Shown in pieces: positions 23,501 to 35,550 of a stretch of 64,000 nucleotides of DNA. This DNA comes from Polydactylus sextarius. Taxonomy: Eukaryota > Chordata > Actinopteri > Polynemidae. The notes beneath the pieces are model-generated. The model had not been told where the DNA came from. It was given only the letters and a program-made list of their open reading frames with translations, and made no database searches. The position numbers and the translations under genes were made by a program. The DNA is taken from contig CM028915.1 in assembly GCA_016801845.1 (NCBI GenBank), forward strand, positions 10,185,501 through 10,249,500, written 5' to 3'. Position 1 is the stretch's first letter. Each line of letters begins with the position of its first letter.

Positions 23501-26500
23501 ATTTTGTTGTTTTACCTTCATTAAAATGTTGCCACACTTGAGAAAGTTTGGGCTTTACCTTCACTTCACACCTACTGGTTGCCCAGATTTTAAATGTTCT
23601 TCTTCGTTGGTGCAGCTTCAAGCTACAGTTGAGTCTACTGCCTCCAGAGCTTCCTGTGGTTCACTGCAGTTATAGAACGTGAGCACGGTTTAGACAGACG
23701 GTGTTTTAAACCATGTTTGGCGTAGAGGAAGACAGCATTACCAAAGTCGTTTGAGGTTACTTATAAGACGACAGTCAAATTTAATTAATCGACTTTGTCG
23801 ATTTTACGGAGTAATTGTTGCTGTCCTAATGATTATCATGCAGAACATTTCATTTCTGGCTGGATGTAATGGTGACTGACTGTGTTTTGTGTTGTGAACA
23901 TGACATAAATGTGGCATGTGTATATGAGATCTGCACAAATTTTTTAAAATTCTTATAAAAATATGTATAAAGTTAAAAGATAAACAAATATTTCAGCGAA
24001 ACACAGTATGTAGAACATTCAATCAAACACTTGCACCAACATTTAAAACATCAGCTTAGCTCAGCTTTGTACATATCTTTGACTTGACACAGCGAAGACA
24101 CGATCCAGACACTGTACAACTCTGCAGGCCTGCTCATCTTACACACCAACAGCAGTTGATAATTGATTAACTGTTCTTTATATAAACTGGCACTATATTG
24201 ATACTCAGCAGCTCTAACATTGTCCCACTTAACAGTGGTGTTAGATTAATGCATCCTTGACTCGTGGAGCCAGACAGATAGTGCCAGAAGTCCTTTGAGA
24301 GGGCAGGTGAGAGAAAACATTAATAGAAGAGTTTTCCATTATTGACATCATTCCTCGCCATAGTAGTGTGTGATAAATCAATCCTTACCTGTTTACCTGT
24401 GTTCAAGGAATAGATACTTTTCAGATACATGGAATATTATATATTATATATATTATTTTTTATAGTGACTCCAGCCGTACTGCAAGGAAAAACTTTAATG
24501 GTCATTACAAACGAAAAGAAAGTCAAGAGACTATATCCACTTATACTGATGTGTTTATGTGATTTCCGTGGCTGAGGCGTTTCCTCTCTGCTCTGTTTTT
24601 GGCAGTGAAAAGAGGCCATGAGCAACACAGACGAATCACCCACATGTCATTCCACCCAGTCAGTCCCACGCCCACTCTCTTTCACACAGTACACAAACAC
24701 ACGGACTCAGAATCTAAAAAAAAAAAAAAAGAAAAGACAGAAAACCAGACACAGGAAGTGTAGCCTTACTGCTCTTCCTGGAAAAAAAGATCAAACACTT
24801 TGTTTGAAGGTGTATTCATCCTTAGGATGAAGGAGGAGATACTCATCTCATTCAGCTCTTTATCACAGACTGAGCTCTCTTCTGTCTGCAGTGACAGTGC
24901 TCTGGAATTCATTTAAACTTAGTTACAGCTTGTTGTGTTGCAGGATCACACACACTCACATACACACAAGGGCATGCACACTTACATTGATCCTCCTGCT
25001 CCATTTGAGAGCTGAGTTAATGGCTATTTCAGTGCTTGCTGGTAGCCTACAGGATTCTTTAGTCTGGCAAAAAAAAAAAAAAGTGTGAGTATTGATCATA
25101 TTCCCAGCAGGAAAGAGGACTCTGCTCATTCAACCGTGATCTGTGCACTGAGAGAGTGCATTCAGTTACACTCCTTTTATTTACTGTTACACAAAACATC
25201 CCTATAGTCTGGCAACAAGGTACAAGTTTCCATTTAGTTTTGAGTGACACTGAAAAATGTTTATTAAGTGTGTTATTCTGACTTCTTCTGTTTATTGTGA
25301 TAGGTTGTCAGACAGTTGTAACACTGTCTGTTCAGACAACAGACAGTCGGAAACAGCCACTTACAGCACATTCGCCGTCTGAATAACAAGATCTTAGGGA
25401 GATTTAACAATGTCTACAGATACGTGTTTGCTTTGGTGTTGGCTGAAAGTTATTTGTATGTTGAAGTATATTATAAAAGTAACTTCTTGTGTGTGATGCA
25501 GCTGTTGGAGAAGCACAAGTCCATGGAGAGTATGGTGGAGCTGTTGGAGTTGTATGAAGCAGAGGACCAGGCCTATGGAGGTCTACTGGAGACCTCCACT
25601 CAGCTGTACCAGTATCTGCTACAGCCTTTCAGAGACATGAGGGAACTAGCGATGCTACGCAGACAGCAGATCAAGGTAACAATGTGCATTTGTTTAAGTC
25701 TATTGTATCAGTGTGTATGCATCCAGGAACACAGTATACACTCAATCACAGGTGACCCGGTGATTTCTGTAGTGAAAGATGTTGCACTGTACTAGAGACG
25801 CCCAACTAGAAGAAAACATCAAAGACAAATATGATTCTGTTTTTTTTTTTTTGCATTGTTGGAAATGTTGTTGTCGTGAACCATGTCCAACCAGTCTCCA
25901 GGGGTTATTCAGATCCTATGCCTAACCAGCCTTTGTGGGTTAAGTGTAGATTCAGTGAATAATGTCTGTATATTTGTATTTTGACAAGGAATGGTCAGAA
26001 AATGTAACGGCTGCTCACAGGGAAGACTCATATCTATTAAATGGGTTCTGCTGTGTGTGTGTGAGTGTGTGTTTGTGTGTGTGTATTGTTTTGTAAGTAT
26101 GCCCATTATTTATTGTGATATATTACACAAAATGAATACTGCTCTGTATGCTGATAAGGTGGCTAATGGTTAATAAAGCAACAGAAGGTTGGTGAGGTAT
26201 ATCTAACTGCAAAGAGAAGTCATGAAGGTTGTGAATGGATTAATGGTGGAGAGTCTTTGTTCAGTGGTTGCTGTGCTGATGGCACATTTATATTTAGCTC
26301 CCTGACTCACACACAGCACACCAGTAAAAAAAACAGAGACTTCAGTATCACGTTACAACATAACATCAGTCAACAAAGACCTGATATAGCTTTTTTTCCA
26401 ACCTTGGATATGGGCACTTTTCTTTCAGTTTTATCCTATTTCACAGTGACTGTGGATGTGGCAGGTGGGGTTTTCAGTGACATGCTGTGAGCTGGAATGA

Positions 26501-29500
26501 AGCCCCATGGATCTCCAGTTTCCTACAGTCTCACAGAGACATGAATAAGTCATGTTGTGTGCAATCCTATAGGTTTACTGCAGGTACAGGTTCATGATGA
26601 CACGCTGTTGGTATCAGCAGGCACGCTGCAGAAATGAAAAGATGATGAGTGAAATTAAAAATCTCTCTTCTTCTCTAGGTGTAGCTGCATAAATGCTCTG
26701 AGCTCTAGTTTCTCTGGGGAGGTGAGAACCTCTAGTGTCAGCTAAAGACTGTAATTTAAGCAGAGTGAAATGTATTTTATTAAGCTGAGTGAGATGTTTT
26801 TTTTTTACATTTGAGGTCAGTATATCTTAATTTGAATTATAGTTCAATGAAGCACATCAGATCCTACAGAAATTCATATTTAATATCATTTGTTTCATGT
26901 TACAAAAGTTCATTAATCTGTTAATCTTTGTGTCTTTAATATATGTTGTTATGCTGAGATAACTGATGGAACATGGTGATAAAACACAGAGCCACTGGTT
27001 TGCTTTAACTTTTAATTTAGTTGACAACCGCTTTGTGTTACTGTCTGTTTCTATTTCTATTTAATGAATAGATGTTACTTTTTTATAAAGGGCATTGTTC
27101 TGTCCTTTATTTTCAGTCTGTCCTGGAGTGAGCAGTAATCAGATAGCACAGTAATGACTCACTGTTCAGGCTGCAGGAAGAAACCCTGCACACTGTATAC
27201 ACAACTCTCACTTTCCTCATTAAAACCAGGCAACTGTTACCAACTCTGACCCAGTAAATAACTAAAAAAGGTCAAAGTTGACAAGAGCTGTGTTTGCTCT
27301 GCCTCAAACAGATTCTCTGTCGTCGTGTTTGTCTTCAAACATGTTAGCACAAGGAATCCCTGAGAGGCTTTGCCAGAAAGGATGGTTAAAAAAAATATCT
27401 CAAAATAGCAGGTCCCACCGAGATTTGAACTCGGATCGCTGGATTCAGAGTCCAGAGTGCTAACCATTACACCATGGAACCACCTACTGGTATGAGGAGG
27501 GGGACAGGGAGAGTGAAACCAGTTCTACAGGGTTTATTTATAGCCTCTGGCGTCTGTAGCTTTTCTTCCTCTGAGGCTCCTTAACTGTGAATCTTATTCT
27601 GCTTCCTTTTACTGTCACTTATCATTTTCATCTCTGCTGTGATCCAGTGTAATCGTGAAATGTCTTCAGTCACACTTTTGAAAGTATTAAGGCCCCTTAT
27701 CGGCTGTTGTGCATGTACAATAGATGTCAAGAGCCTCACAATAAACTACTTGTAAACAATTTCAAATGTTATCAATAAGATATGAATGGATAACTTATGA
27801 CAATGCCTGGAGGGAAATAAGGGCTCTCTAGTGAGAATGTGTGGTCACATTTTGAGGAAAGTTAGTGTAACGTATGTGTTTAGTTTATAGAAACAGTGTC
27901 CAAAGTGCTAAATATCGCACTATAGACCCCTGCAGTTCAACCCAATAAGTCATCAGTTTTCACATTTGGTCCACTTATTGTTTTTCTATTGCTCCATGTG
28001 TTTATGCTGCATTATCACTTTCTTCAGTGTTGTTTAATCACTGTTCAGAGGTGTGTGTGTGTGTGTTTTAACACAATGCCCGCCTGAAAACAGACACCTA
28101 CAAATTCATTGAGCTAAGCAGCTTATTTGGAATGAAAATAATGTAAAATGTGCCTGGAAGAGAGTCATCATGTAGAAAAGCTGTAGTATCAAATGACAAA
28201 TTGAGAAAGTCTGAAGGAGGCTGAAGGACAAAAAAAGGAGGAAAGCAGAATATATATTGATGTTTGTTGGAAAAAAAATATATTCAACCAACTCTGAATT
28301 GCATGTTTCTAATTGATGTAGCTTTTTGATAAAGTAGCATCAGGCCAGTCAGTTTGTTTGAGTAAAATGTCTTGATATTTTATCATCTTCTAATCTCATA
28401 CAACCACATTTCACAAAAAGATCATGCAACAAATTCAAACAAGTCTTTAATTTAAGCCCAATTCTTAATGTTAAGGTTTAAAGTAAATTGACAATAGGGT
28501 AAAGGTTACACTGACACAAATGATTGGATGTAAATCCAACAGCTCTATAGTTAAACAGTGAATAGGAATACAAAAAAAAAAAATCAGAGCAATGATCACT
28601 GGCACACTGACAGCAGGAAATTGCAGTGGTAAATGATAGCAGTGTTCTGCTGGGCAGCGCAGTGAGAGCTGAGCCACAGTGAAGTTATTTATCCCTGTAA
28701 CCCTTACTGCCCACTTTCCATCTTGTGTGCTGCGTGTATATATCTTGTATTCTCGGACATTTGGCAGCTGATGTACCAAATTTTTTGACATTGTGGACAT
28801 TAATGTGCTTCATTAGTTCTACAATGCATGTGTGAAGTGCATAAAAGTAAATAAATGTATTTGAATTTTGAAATTTTAATTATTTCACCAGTCTTCATCT
28901 TATGTGCAGGAACAAAAAATAACAAGAAATCAGTTCATGTATTTTTTGTAGTATTGATTCTCTGTGTTCCATCTGGATGGCGATGGTACTTTTAGGAGGA
29001 GATTTGTCAAGCTGTTACTTGTGTGTATGTGTGTGTGTGGTATACTCAAGTTTTATTAGTAAAAACATTCTTGTCACTTTTTTCTCCTTTGTTTTGTTAG
29101 GCACATTTACTCCTGCCACTAAGTGGCAGTAATGTGTCATGCTTTTGAGGTTCAGCTACTCTGAAAGAAGCACTGTGGTTTTTTTGTTTTTTTCATGTGG
29201 ACTTTATTGACTCTAACTCCCCAGTATCAGTAAATCTGTATTGCTTGCTGCCAAACTAAAACAGTTTCTATCCCTTGATCTCCAGCTCCTTTTTTTTAAT
29301 ATCACAACTCACAGTCAGCATTCATGGGATAAATCTTTTATGTCATCATTCTCCCCCACTGAGGTCCACTGTTGTTTTTCTCTGTGTGCAGATTTCCATA
29401 GAGAATGACTACTTGGGCCCAAGGCGAATTGAAGCTCTGAAAAAGGAGGACTCGGACTGGCAGAAGAAAGCTCAGGAGGCGGTGCTCAACATCCAAGAGT

Positions 29501-32500
29501 TTACTGTAAAATACTTTGAGATCACTGCCAGAGCCCAGAAAGGTACAGCATACCATCATTATCACTGCCACTGTCCATGTCAAGTCAATAAATCAGCAGA
29601 GGAATGACTTTGAATAATCACACACACAGGGCAGTGGCATTGGCCTGCTATTGACCTGTGTGTGGTTTTGAACGCCATGGCTAATGTGATTTGGTATTAA
29701 TGAGGCAGTGCAGACAGCCATGCTTTGACAGGGACAGGAGGAAACAAGGACAACCTATTGATCAAACAGCTCTGGCAGCAGATTGTCTGTTTGCGTGCAG
29801 GGTTACTCCACAATGTGCCCCTGCTTATCCCAGTTTCTCTCCACCGCTGATTGCTCCCTTTGTTATCTGACACTTATTAGATCAAAAATCAGCTAAGTGA
29901 GTGAGTGGCCTATAGTGAAGACTTGGAAAGAAAGAAGCTGTAATGTTCAAATGGGGCCAATAGATGTCTCTCTCTACGTTGCTGTGCTAAATGTTCACGC
30001 CTGAGATGTGAGTCATGATGAAAAAAAAAACTAGTTATGTGCGACAAGCCCACTCAGTCTACCAGAGGAGAAAGTTTAGTTGTGACTCACTCCAACTTCA
30101 GCATCATGTCACTTTACTCAGCCACCTGTGCGTTTTATTTTGTTTGTTTGTGTGTGTTCAGGGGTGTACGAGCGCATGAAAGTGGACCAGCGCAAGTTTG
30201 GTAAATCCTCGTGGACGGCTGCAGTGGAGCGCATGGAAAGAGTGCGCTACTCCGTCGCCAAGGAAACCCTTCAGCTCCAGAGAGCGAGGGAGATCTGTCT
30301 AGAGCAGAGAAAACACACACTTCGAGAGGAGGTGTGAGAATAATACTCAGCACGCAAAGTACATAAACACACGAACATGAAGGCACTTGAAGACGGTTGT
30401 TCTGAGACTTAGCTGTTTGTTGTGTCCTCTCAGATGCAGACTCTGTGTAGCAGTGAGGATGCAATGGTCCTTCTAGACCACATGGAGACACAGTACTATG
30501 AGCTCCAGCTCCAACTCTATGACATCCAGGCAGATATACTACAGTGTGAGGAGCTGCTCCTCACCGCTCAACTTGACAGCATTCGCAGACAGATGACAGG
30601 TACGGCTTTATTTGAGCTGAATTTACAACCTACTTTTGCTCCCAAAATGAGATGGAAAAGAATCCAGATGTTACATTTCACAAACTATTTGAAACCGTTG
30701 TCTGTGCGTGTACCTACTACGACACAGAATCATTCCCCTTTCAGGCGTGTAGTGTTAAAAACACGAAAGATGTCTGTTCTGTGCACTGTATTTCTGCGCT
30801 TGTCCTTTCAGAGCTTCAGGATGAAGTGGTGTACTACGACACATTCGAAAGCGCAGAGGATATTACAGAGGATGATACTGCAGAGAGGGAAGAGCTGCGC
30901 AGACTTCAGGTCAGCGCTCGACAGCTGGAGGCAAGAAGGGGGCGCATCACTGCCAAGCGCTCCTATCTGAGGAATAAGAGGGTGTGTATCCTGCTCATGT
31001 GTATGCATGATTAGTCTTGAAACAGTGTCCTGTGATACCACAGGTGACCTATTACATGTCCACTAACAATCAAAAGGGCAAATGTACCTACAATAAAACT
31101 GTTAAAAGACACTGACCTGTCAGGTTTTGTTGCAGCAGTTAGTAGAGTGCATGATGCCATTTAAATCAATGTGTTAATGTTTTTCCTGCTCATCTTCCTG
31201 CAGGAGATCTGTGTATCAAACCACACTCAGAAACAGCAGAAACGTCAAACTGTCCACAAAGAGTCTGTATTGCACCAGGTCTTACAGGTACATGTTTTTA
31301 TTTTATATTCATAAAGAAATGACTGTATATCTGTAAAAGCGTTATCAGTAACTTTTTTCCTCTAATCTGCAAAAACATTCAGCTGAAAAATGAAGAAGAG
31401 GAAGATGAGGAGAGGAAGAACAGCAGAGTAAGTCAGGAGAGACAGAGAACTCTGGACAGACTACGAACTTTCAAACAGGTATGTCCCTTTATATTATATG
31501 TAAATATCACTGTTTTTTTTTTCATATGTTCTCAAGTCATGTTTATCTGTGTTTCTGTAGCGGTACCCAGGTCAGGTGATCCTGAAGTCCACTCGTTTAC
31601 GTGTGGCCCATGCCAGAAGAAGAGATCGAGGAAGGAGCATGGAAATGAGTAGCGTGAGTGAGAAGGAGGAGTGCATGGACTCTGTTTGTGTCCAGACACA
31701 AAACCAGCCGCTGTGTCTCAGCACCAGCGTGCAGACGGACCCCAGCCCCAGCTCTACACTCACCACTCAGCCCATCACTGCTCTTACAGCGTCCCTCCCT
31801 CCGCTGCCTGTACCCAGTCCTGCAGACTCCTCCTGCTCTCCCTGCTCCCTGTCCTCATTGCTTGCGTCCCCCATCTCCCCTCCTCCTCCGCCACCTCCTC
31901 CACCTCCCCTGCCGACAAGGGAGGAGCTGTCGCCTCCCAGGAGCCCGGGTCGGCACGGGCAGAAGGCGGAGGGGAAGAGCACAGCTGAGGATCTCCCTCT
32001 CTCTCCGCTCGGCCCCTTCATCCCTCGCTTTTTTGACAGCAGCCAACTGTTGAGCGCTCGGAAGAAGCTGAGGAAGACAGAGTTTGACACCCACAGCAGA
32101 AGAGGTACCGGGACCATGTAGCACTTCACACGTTTCTCAGGGCTCTGTTAGATTATCACATAACAGGAGCCAATCACAGTTTTCCTCTCCTCTCTCTCTG
32201 CATGCAGTTAGCTCACCCATGGACGAGGTGCTGGCCTCCCTGAAGAGAGGCAGCTTCCACTTGAAGAAGGTTGATCAGCGGTCGCTGCCTCCTTCCAAGG
32301 GTGACGACGATCCCAACAGCATCCTGGCTCAGATTCGCAAGGGGGTCAAACTGAGGCGCGTCCCCCACACAGAAAGAAAAGACCAGGGAGAACTCCCGCC
32401 TCCACCGACCCCCTGACCAGGAGCATTCATGAGGCGCTGCGCCGCATCAAAGAGGCTTCGCCAGAATCGGATTCTGATGACGACGGGCTGGCCAGTCACG

Positions 32501-32514
32501 ATTGGGAAAGTTAG
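20583..32514 (+). CDS. jmy: JMY, junction-mediating and regulatory protein, with two apparent 1-nt frameshifts
   Basis: Actin nucleator (WH2 domains plus an Arp2/3-activating CA tail) and p300/p53 cofactor of the WHAMM/JMY family. Exons: 20583-21388, 25502-25675, 29392-29542, 30162-30331, 30434-30599, 30812-30981, 31204-31287, 31383-31478, 31561-32104, 32208-32514. Domains: conserved N-terminus (MSFTMEDNLESGWVAVRP), ECSWAGLFSFQDLRA-type block, long coiled coil (exons 2-8), ten-proline run (31879-31908), WH2-like helices (FFDSSQLLSARKKLRK, SSPMDEVLASLKRGSFH, NSILAQIRKGVKL), and the CA tail ending in DWES. Exon 1 is 806 nt although exon 2 starts in phase 0: one base is missing at about 21210-21212. 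In exon 10 the open frame stops at 32414-32416, while the CA tail lies in another frame to 32512-32514. Adding one base at each place would give 889 codons (human 988). As printed, the first frame gives only 247 residues. Confidence 0.93.
22290..22338. repeat. perfect 20-bp inverted repeat, 9-nt loop
   Basis: Arms 22290-22309 (ATGACATTATACATTATTCT) and 22319-22338 are exact reverse complements. Probably a small MITE remnant. A transcribed hairpin is possible but unsupported. Confidence 0.85.
22889..23345. mobile_element. foldback / MITE-like element
   Basis: Terminal inverted repeats 22889-22907 and 23327-23345 begin GTGTTCAC and match at 16 of 19 positions. Inside, a long imperfect palindrome (left arm about 23103-23195, right arm about 23214-23302) contains exact stretches such as AGCTCACGTTGTC against GACAACGTGAGCT. 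It has no coding capacity. I could not identify a target-site duplication, so the superfamily is open (hAT-like non-autonomous is one guess). Confidence 0.7.
25676..29391 (+). other. jmy: jmy intron 2
   Basis: A 3.7-kb intron holding the antisense tRNA-Gln gene, short GT/TG tracts (26054-26084, 28051-28067), and no other supported gene. Confidence 0.75.
27410..27481 (-). tRNA. trnaq-cug: tRNA-Gln (CTG)
   Basis: The 72-nt minus-strand sequence folds as a cloverleaf. The acceptor stem GGTTCCA/TGGGACC includes one G-U pair, the anticodon loop is CTCTGAA with anticodon CTG, the T-loop is GTTCAAATC, and the discriminator base is U. It closely matches vertebrate tRNA-Gln-CTG. A TTTT Pol III terminator follows within a few bases of the 3' end. 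It is antisense inside jmy intron 2. Confidence 0.95.
29543..30161 (+). other. jmy: jmy intron 3
   Basis: A 619-bp intron with no notable feature beyond a short A run near 30020-30030. Confidence 0.7.
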
Positions 32515-33181
32515 GACTCAAGGCTCAGGCGCAACAAATAAAACACACATAAAACCCCTGCATCCTCCAACAACACACACACTGTACTGTACTGCAATGT
32601 AGAGAGCTGCGCTGTACTGTAAAATGAACACACACACAAATACATAAAGTTACTCACTTACACACACAGAAGTACACACAACCCAGTCACACATGTACCC
32701 AGTGACTATGACAGGGCCTGAGTCATGCTGAATATCACCAACTCACCAAATGCTCCAAAGGTCTATGGTCAACCTGTTATTTTTTTTTTTCACACTACAT
32801 TCACCATCATGAAGGACATGATTTGTGTTTTTATTTCTACTGTACATCACTGTGGTTTTATTCTTGTAATCAGACTGTAATGATGCCATGTTTATTTTTA
32901 TTTTATTTTTTTTTATCAGTTGTACTGTTGTAAAGCTCTGCACTGGTCCTCTGTGGCCACATAAATATTCAGAAACAGCACATTTCAACACCAACACACT
33001 GCACTGACAGTTATTTGTGAAAACTGAAAAACCTCATATGAAAAGTAGTGCTAAGAGGTGTTTGATCCCCAAAAGCAACAGAAATGAAAAAACTGCAACT
33101 GTAACAAAACACACGTCGGTATCTTTGGTAATTTGGGGTCGTGAGAGAGAGAGACTGAAAAACCAACAGAAGAATACACAT

Positions 33182-33236
33182 TAATCTGAACTGGGATCGC
33201 TAGATTTACTGTCCAGGTTGTCAGCAATCACACCAT
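33182..33236 (-). pseudogene. tRNA-Gln-derived fossil
   Basis: The minus strand begins ATGGTGTGATTG and continues through CTAGCGATCCCAGTTCAGAT. Against the tRNA-Gln gene at 27410-27481 it aligns without gaps with about 40 of 55 matches. The B-box-like GATCCCAGTTCAGAT remains, while the anticodon loop and the acceptor 3' half are lost. It may be a dead tRNA gene or the head of a tRNA-derived SINE. Confidence 0.65.
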
Positions 33237-35474
33237 CAAGCGTCACCTCTCTTCTATTTTTGTTCAACCACTGAGCCGCACTGTGCTGCACAGCTGGCTT
33301 TCTCCTGTCACACGTGGGTGTGTTGGTGTCAGTATAAAGACCACCGCTCGTCTAATCTGACAACGCACAAACACTTTAAGTCTTTTCAGTCTGTCACACT
33401 AAATTCATCCCCCTCCTCCCCTGTTGTCTTTTTTTTCCTGGCCTTCACCACCCCAACTCTCTCTGGGTGAGGGAATATGTATCGACCCATCTGTTCGACT
33501 GCGGCATATGGCCAGGCTGGTGCTGGGAGATATGCAGAGTCACTATAGGTTTATCATTTGTTGCAACATCTAACAATACCTCTAACTCAAAAGTAGTGAC
33601 TGAGAGGAAGAGAAGATGAGTTTCTTTAATGGAGTGGGAGGTCATAGTTGGTGTCACTAGTTTTTGTAAAGTGTGGGCACACTTGGTGGGTGATTCTTGA
33701 TCTTCGTATGTGGGGATAATCATGGTAGAGCTGTGAAACTGGACACGCTTGTTTAGGTGATGGATGGCATGTGGGAGGCTGGATTCTCTCAGAGCTGTAG
33801 GGAGCCACCGTGGGCTGTGGAGCAGGCGGTCGTGATTGATGCTGTTTCTACTGCCATCTTGTTCACTTTCTGTGCTCTCCTCTTATTGCATCTTAATTTC
33901 TTTCTCTTGCGCTCAGTAGGCAGAACCACACAGTAGGAGGTCTGTTACTCACAGTGCTGGAAGTTAAGGGGGAGAGAAAAAAAAAAAAAGAAAAGAAAAA
34001 GCTCATACACACTCACGCATGAACTCACGCACTCAACTCACAGCCAACATGTGCAGAAACATTTTAGTGGCAAAGTGAGTCCACAGCTTCTACTTGTACG
34101 TCTTTGTTTTTTTTTTTTTTTTTTTAAAGAAACGATTTCAGCACTTTCATGATACATAATGTAGATTCTGAATCACTTTATCTATTATACAGTAACAACA
34201 TTTTTGGTTATGTGTTTTTTTTTATCACTGGTAAAGGATTATATCTGTAGTAGATGAATAAATCTAGAAGAATTGTGGAATTGGACCTAAAAAAAGAGAC
34301 AGATAGAGGACCAGTGAGATGCTTTGCAGCACAGGAATTCACACAAACATGTTAACATGAAGCGAAATATGTGAATTCATAATCTAGGCTCTGAGTCTGC
34401 AGCAGCCTCAGCATGCCTCTCAAAAAATCAACAAAAAACAGCTTTGATGCAAAGATTTGTGCTTTTTTTCTCTTGTGTTGAGAGCCATTCGTAAGATTAA
34501 TCATGTTTCAGATGATGTAGAACAGAAGAGGCATGAAGGTATAAGTCACATTATACAGCTTGAAAATAGATTAGTGCTAAAGAGGGTTTATTTTTATTAT
34601 TTTTTTTTTCCTGGCAGGGCAAATCTGAGGCACTTTAACATGTCTTCTGTCACTGTCAGCACAATGTTCTTCCATGGTACGCTCATCATGTAGCATGAGA
34701 CAGATCTAACCCCGACTTGACTATATACTTAAACTTAACTTAGATCACGCCTGACTTGAAATAATGAAGACCGACTTTGGTAAAGTTTCTCCAAAAGATG
34801 TTAAAGTGCTAAAGTCACTGTTGCTCCATTAAAAGGCAAATAACAATGTGCTCAAAACATTTTGGGGAACTGAACTCGGATGGTGACACTTTTGCCATGA
34901 ATCAACTATCACCTGACTGACCTTAGACACACACTGTCATGTGTTTTTACACTGATATTTATCTATACATAACCCTAACATAGCTTGTTTGTCAGCGAAC
35001 TGTAATTTTAAATTGCATTTCATGGCTTCATTTGTATCCCTTGTTTTTTCCCCCAAAGCATTTCCAGCCAAATTGTTTTGTGATGTGTTTTGCTTCTACA
35101 TGTCGCCTACGTAGACATGTTTGTCCACGCGGGCTGACTATATTATGACCCCCTCTCTGTCCGAATTACGCAGCCACTTGAGAAGTGCGATATCAGTAAA
35201 TACAAGAAAAAGAAATGAAACAACTTTCGTGGGTGATAATTAATTGAAATGAACTGCCTGAAACAACAGCGGTATTAAAGACTACAGTTGTTTTTACACA
35301 GTAGTGTATAAGCATACTGTTTCAAGAATATCCTCTTGCCTGTAACCCCAACGTCTTCATTTAATCAGTTCGTCTTTCTACAACCTTGCCCCCGCATTTG
35401 AATAAAACTGTGTCAAGCAAAATTCTCAGATTGTCTGTTTCACTGTTGAATAATTAAGTCGATAACGTGTTTTT

Positions 35475-35500
35475 AATAATAATAATAATAATAATAATAA
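35475..35500. repeat. (ATA)n microsatellite
   Basis: AAT/ATA trinucleotide tract. Confidence 0.85.
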
Positions 35501-35550
35501 AAAGGAAAAAAAGAAACAGAACAAAAGCGATTTGTACACACTGAATTCTG

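Larger units (their letters stand above)
21389..25501 (+). other. jmy: jmy intron 1
   Basis: A 4.1-kb intron. It contains a perfect hairpin at 22290-22338, a foldback element at 22889-23345, A-rich tracts near 24716-24740 and 25068-25083, and no supported gene. Confidence 0.75.
32515..35550. other. jmy 3' UTR and jmy-homer1 intergenic region
   Basis: Begins with CA-rich sequence and an AATAAA at 32537-32542, only 23 nt past the distal jmy stop. Further on are A and T runs (33968-33999, 34109-34126), a tRNA-derived fossil at 33182-33236, an AATAAA at about 35399-35405 and an (ATA)n tract at 35475-35500. No supported protein gene. Confidence 0.5.

Noticed and set aside
31767..32129. Minus-strand ORF with a glycine run
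   Set aside because: Antisense of the jmy polyproline segment.
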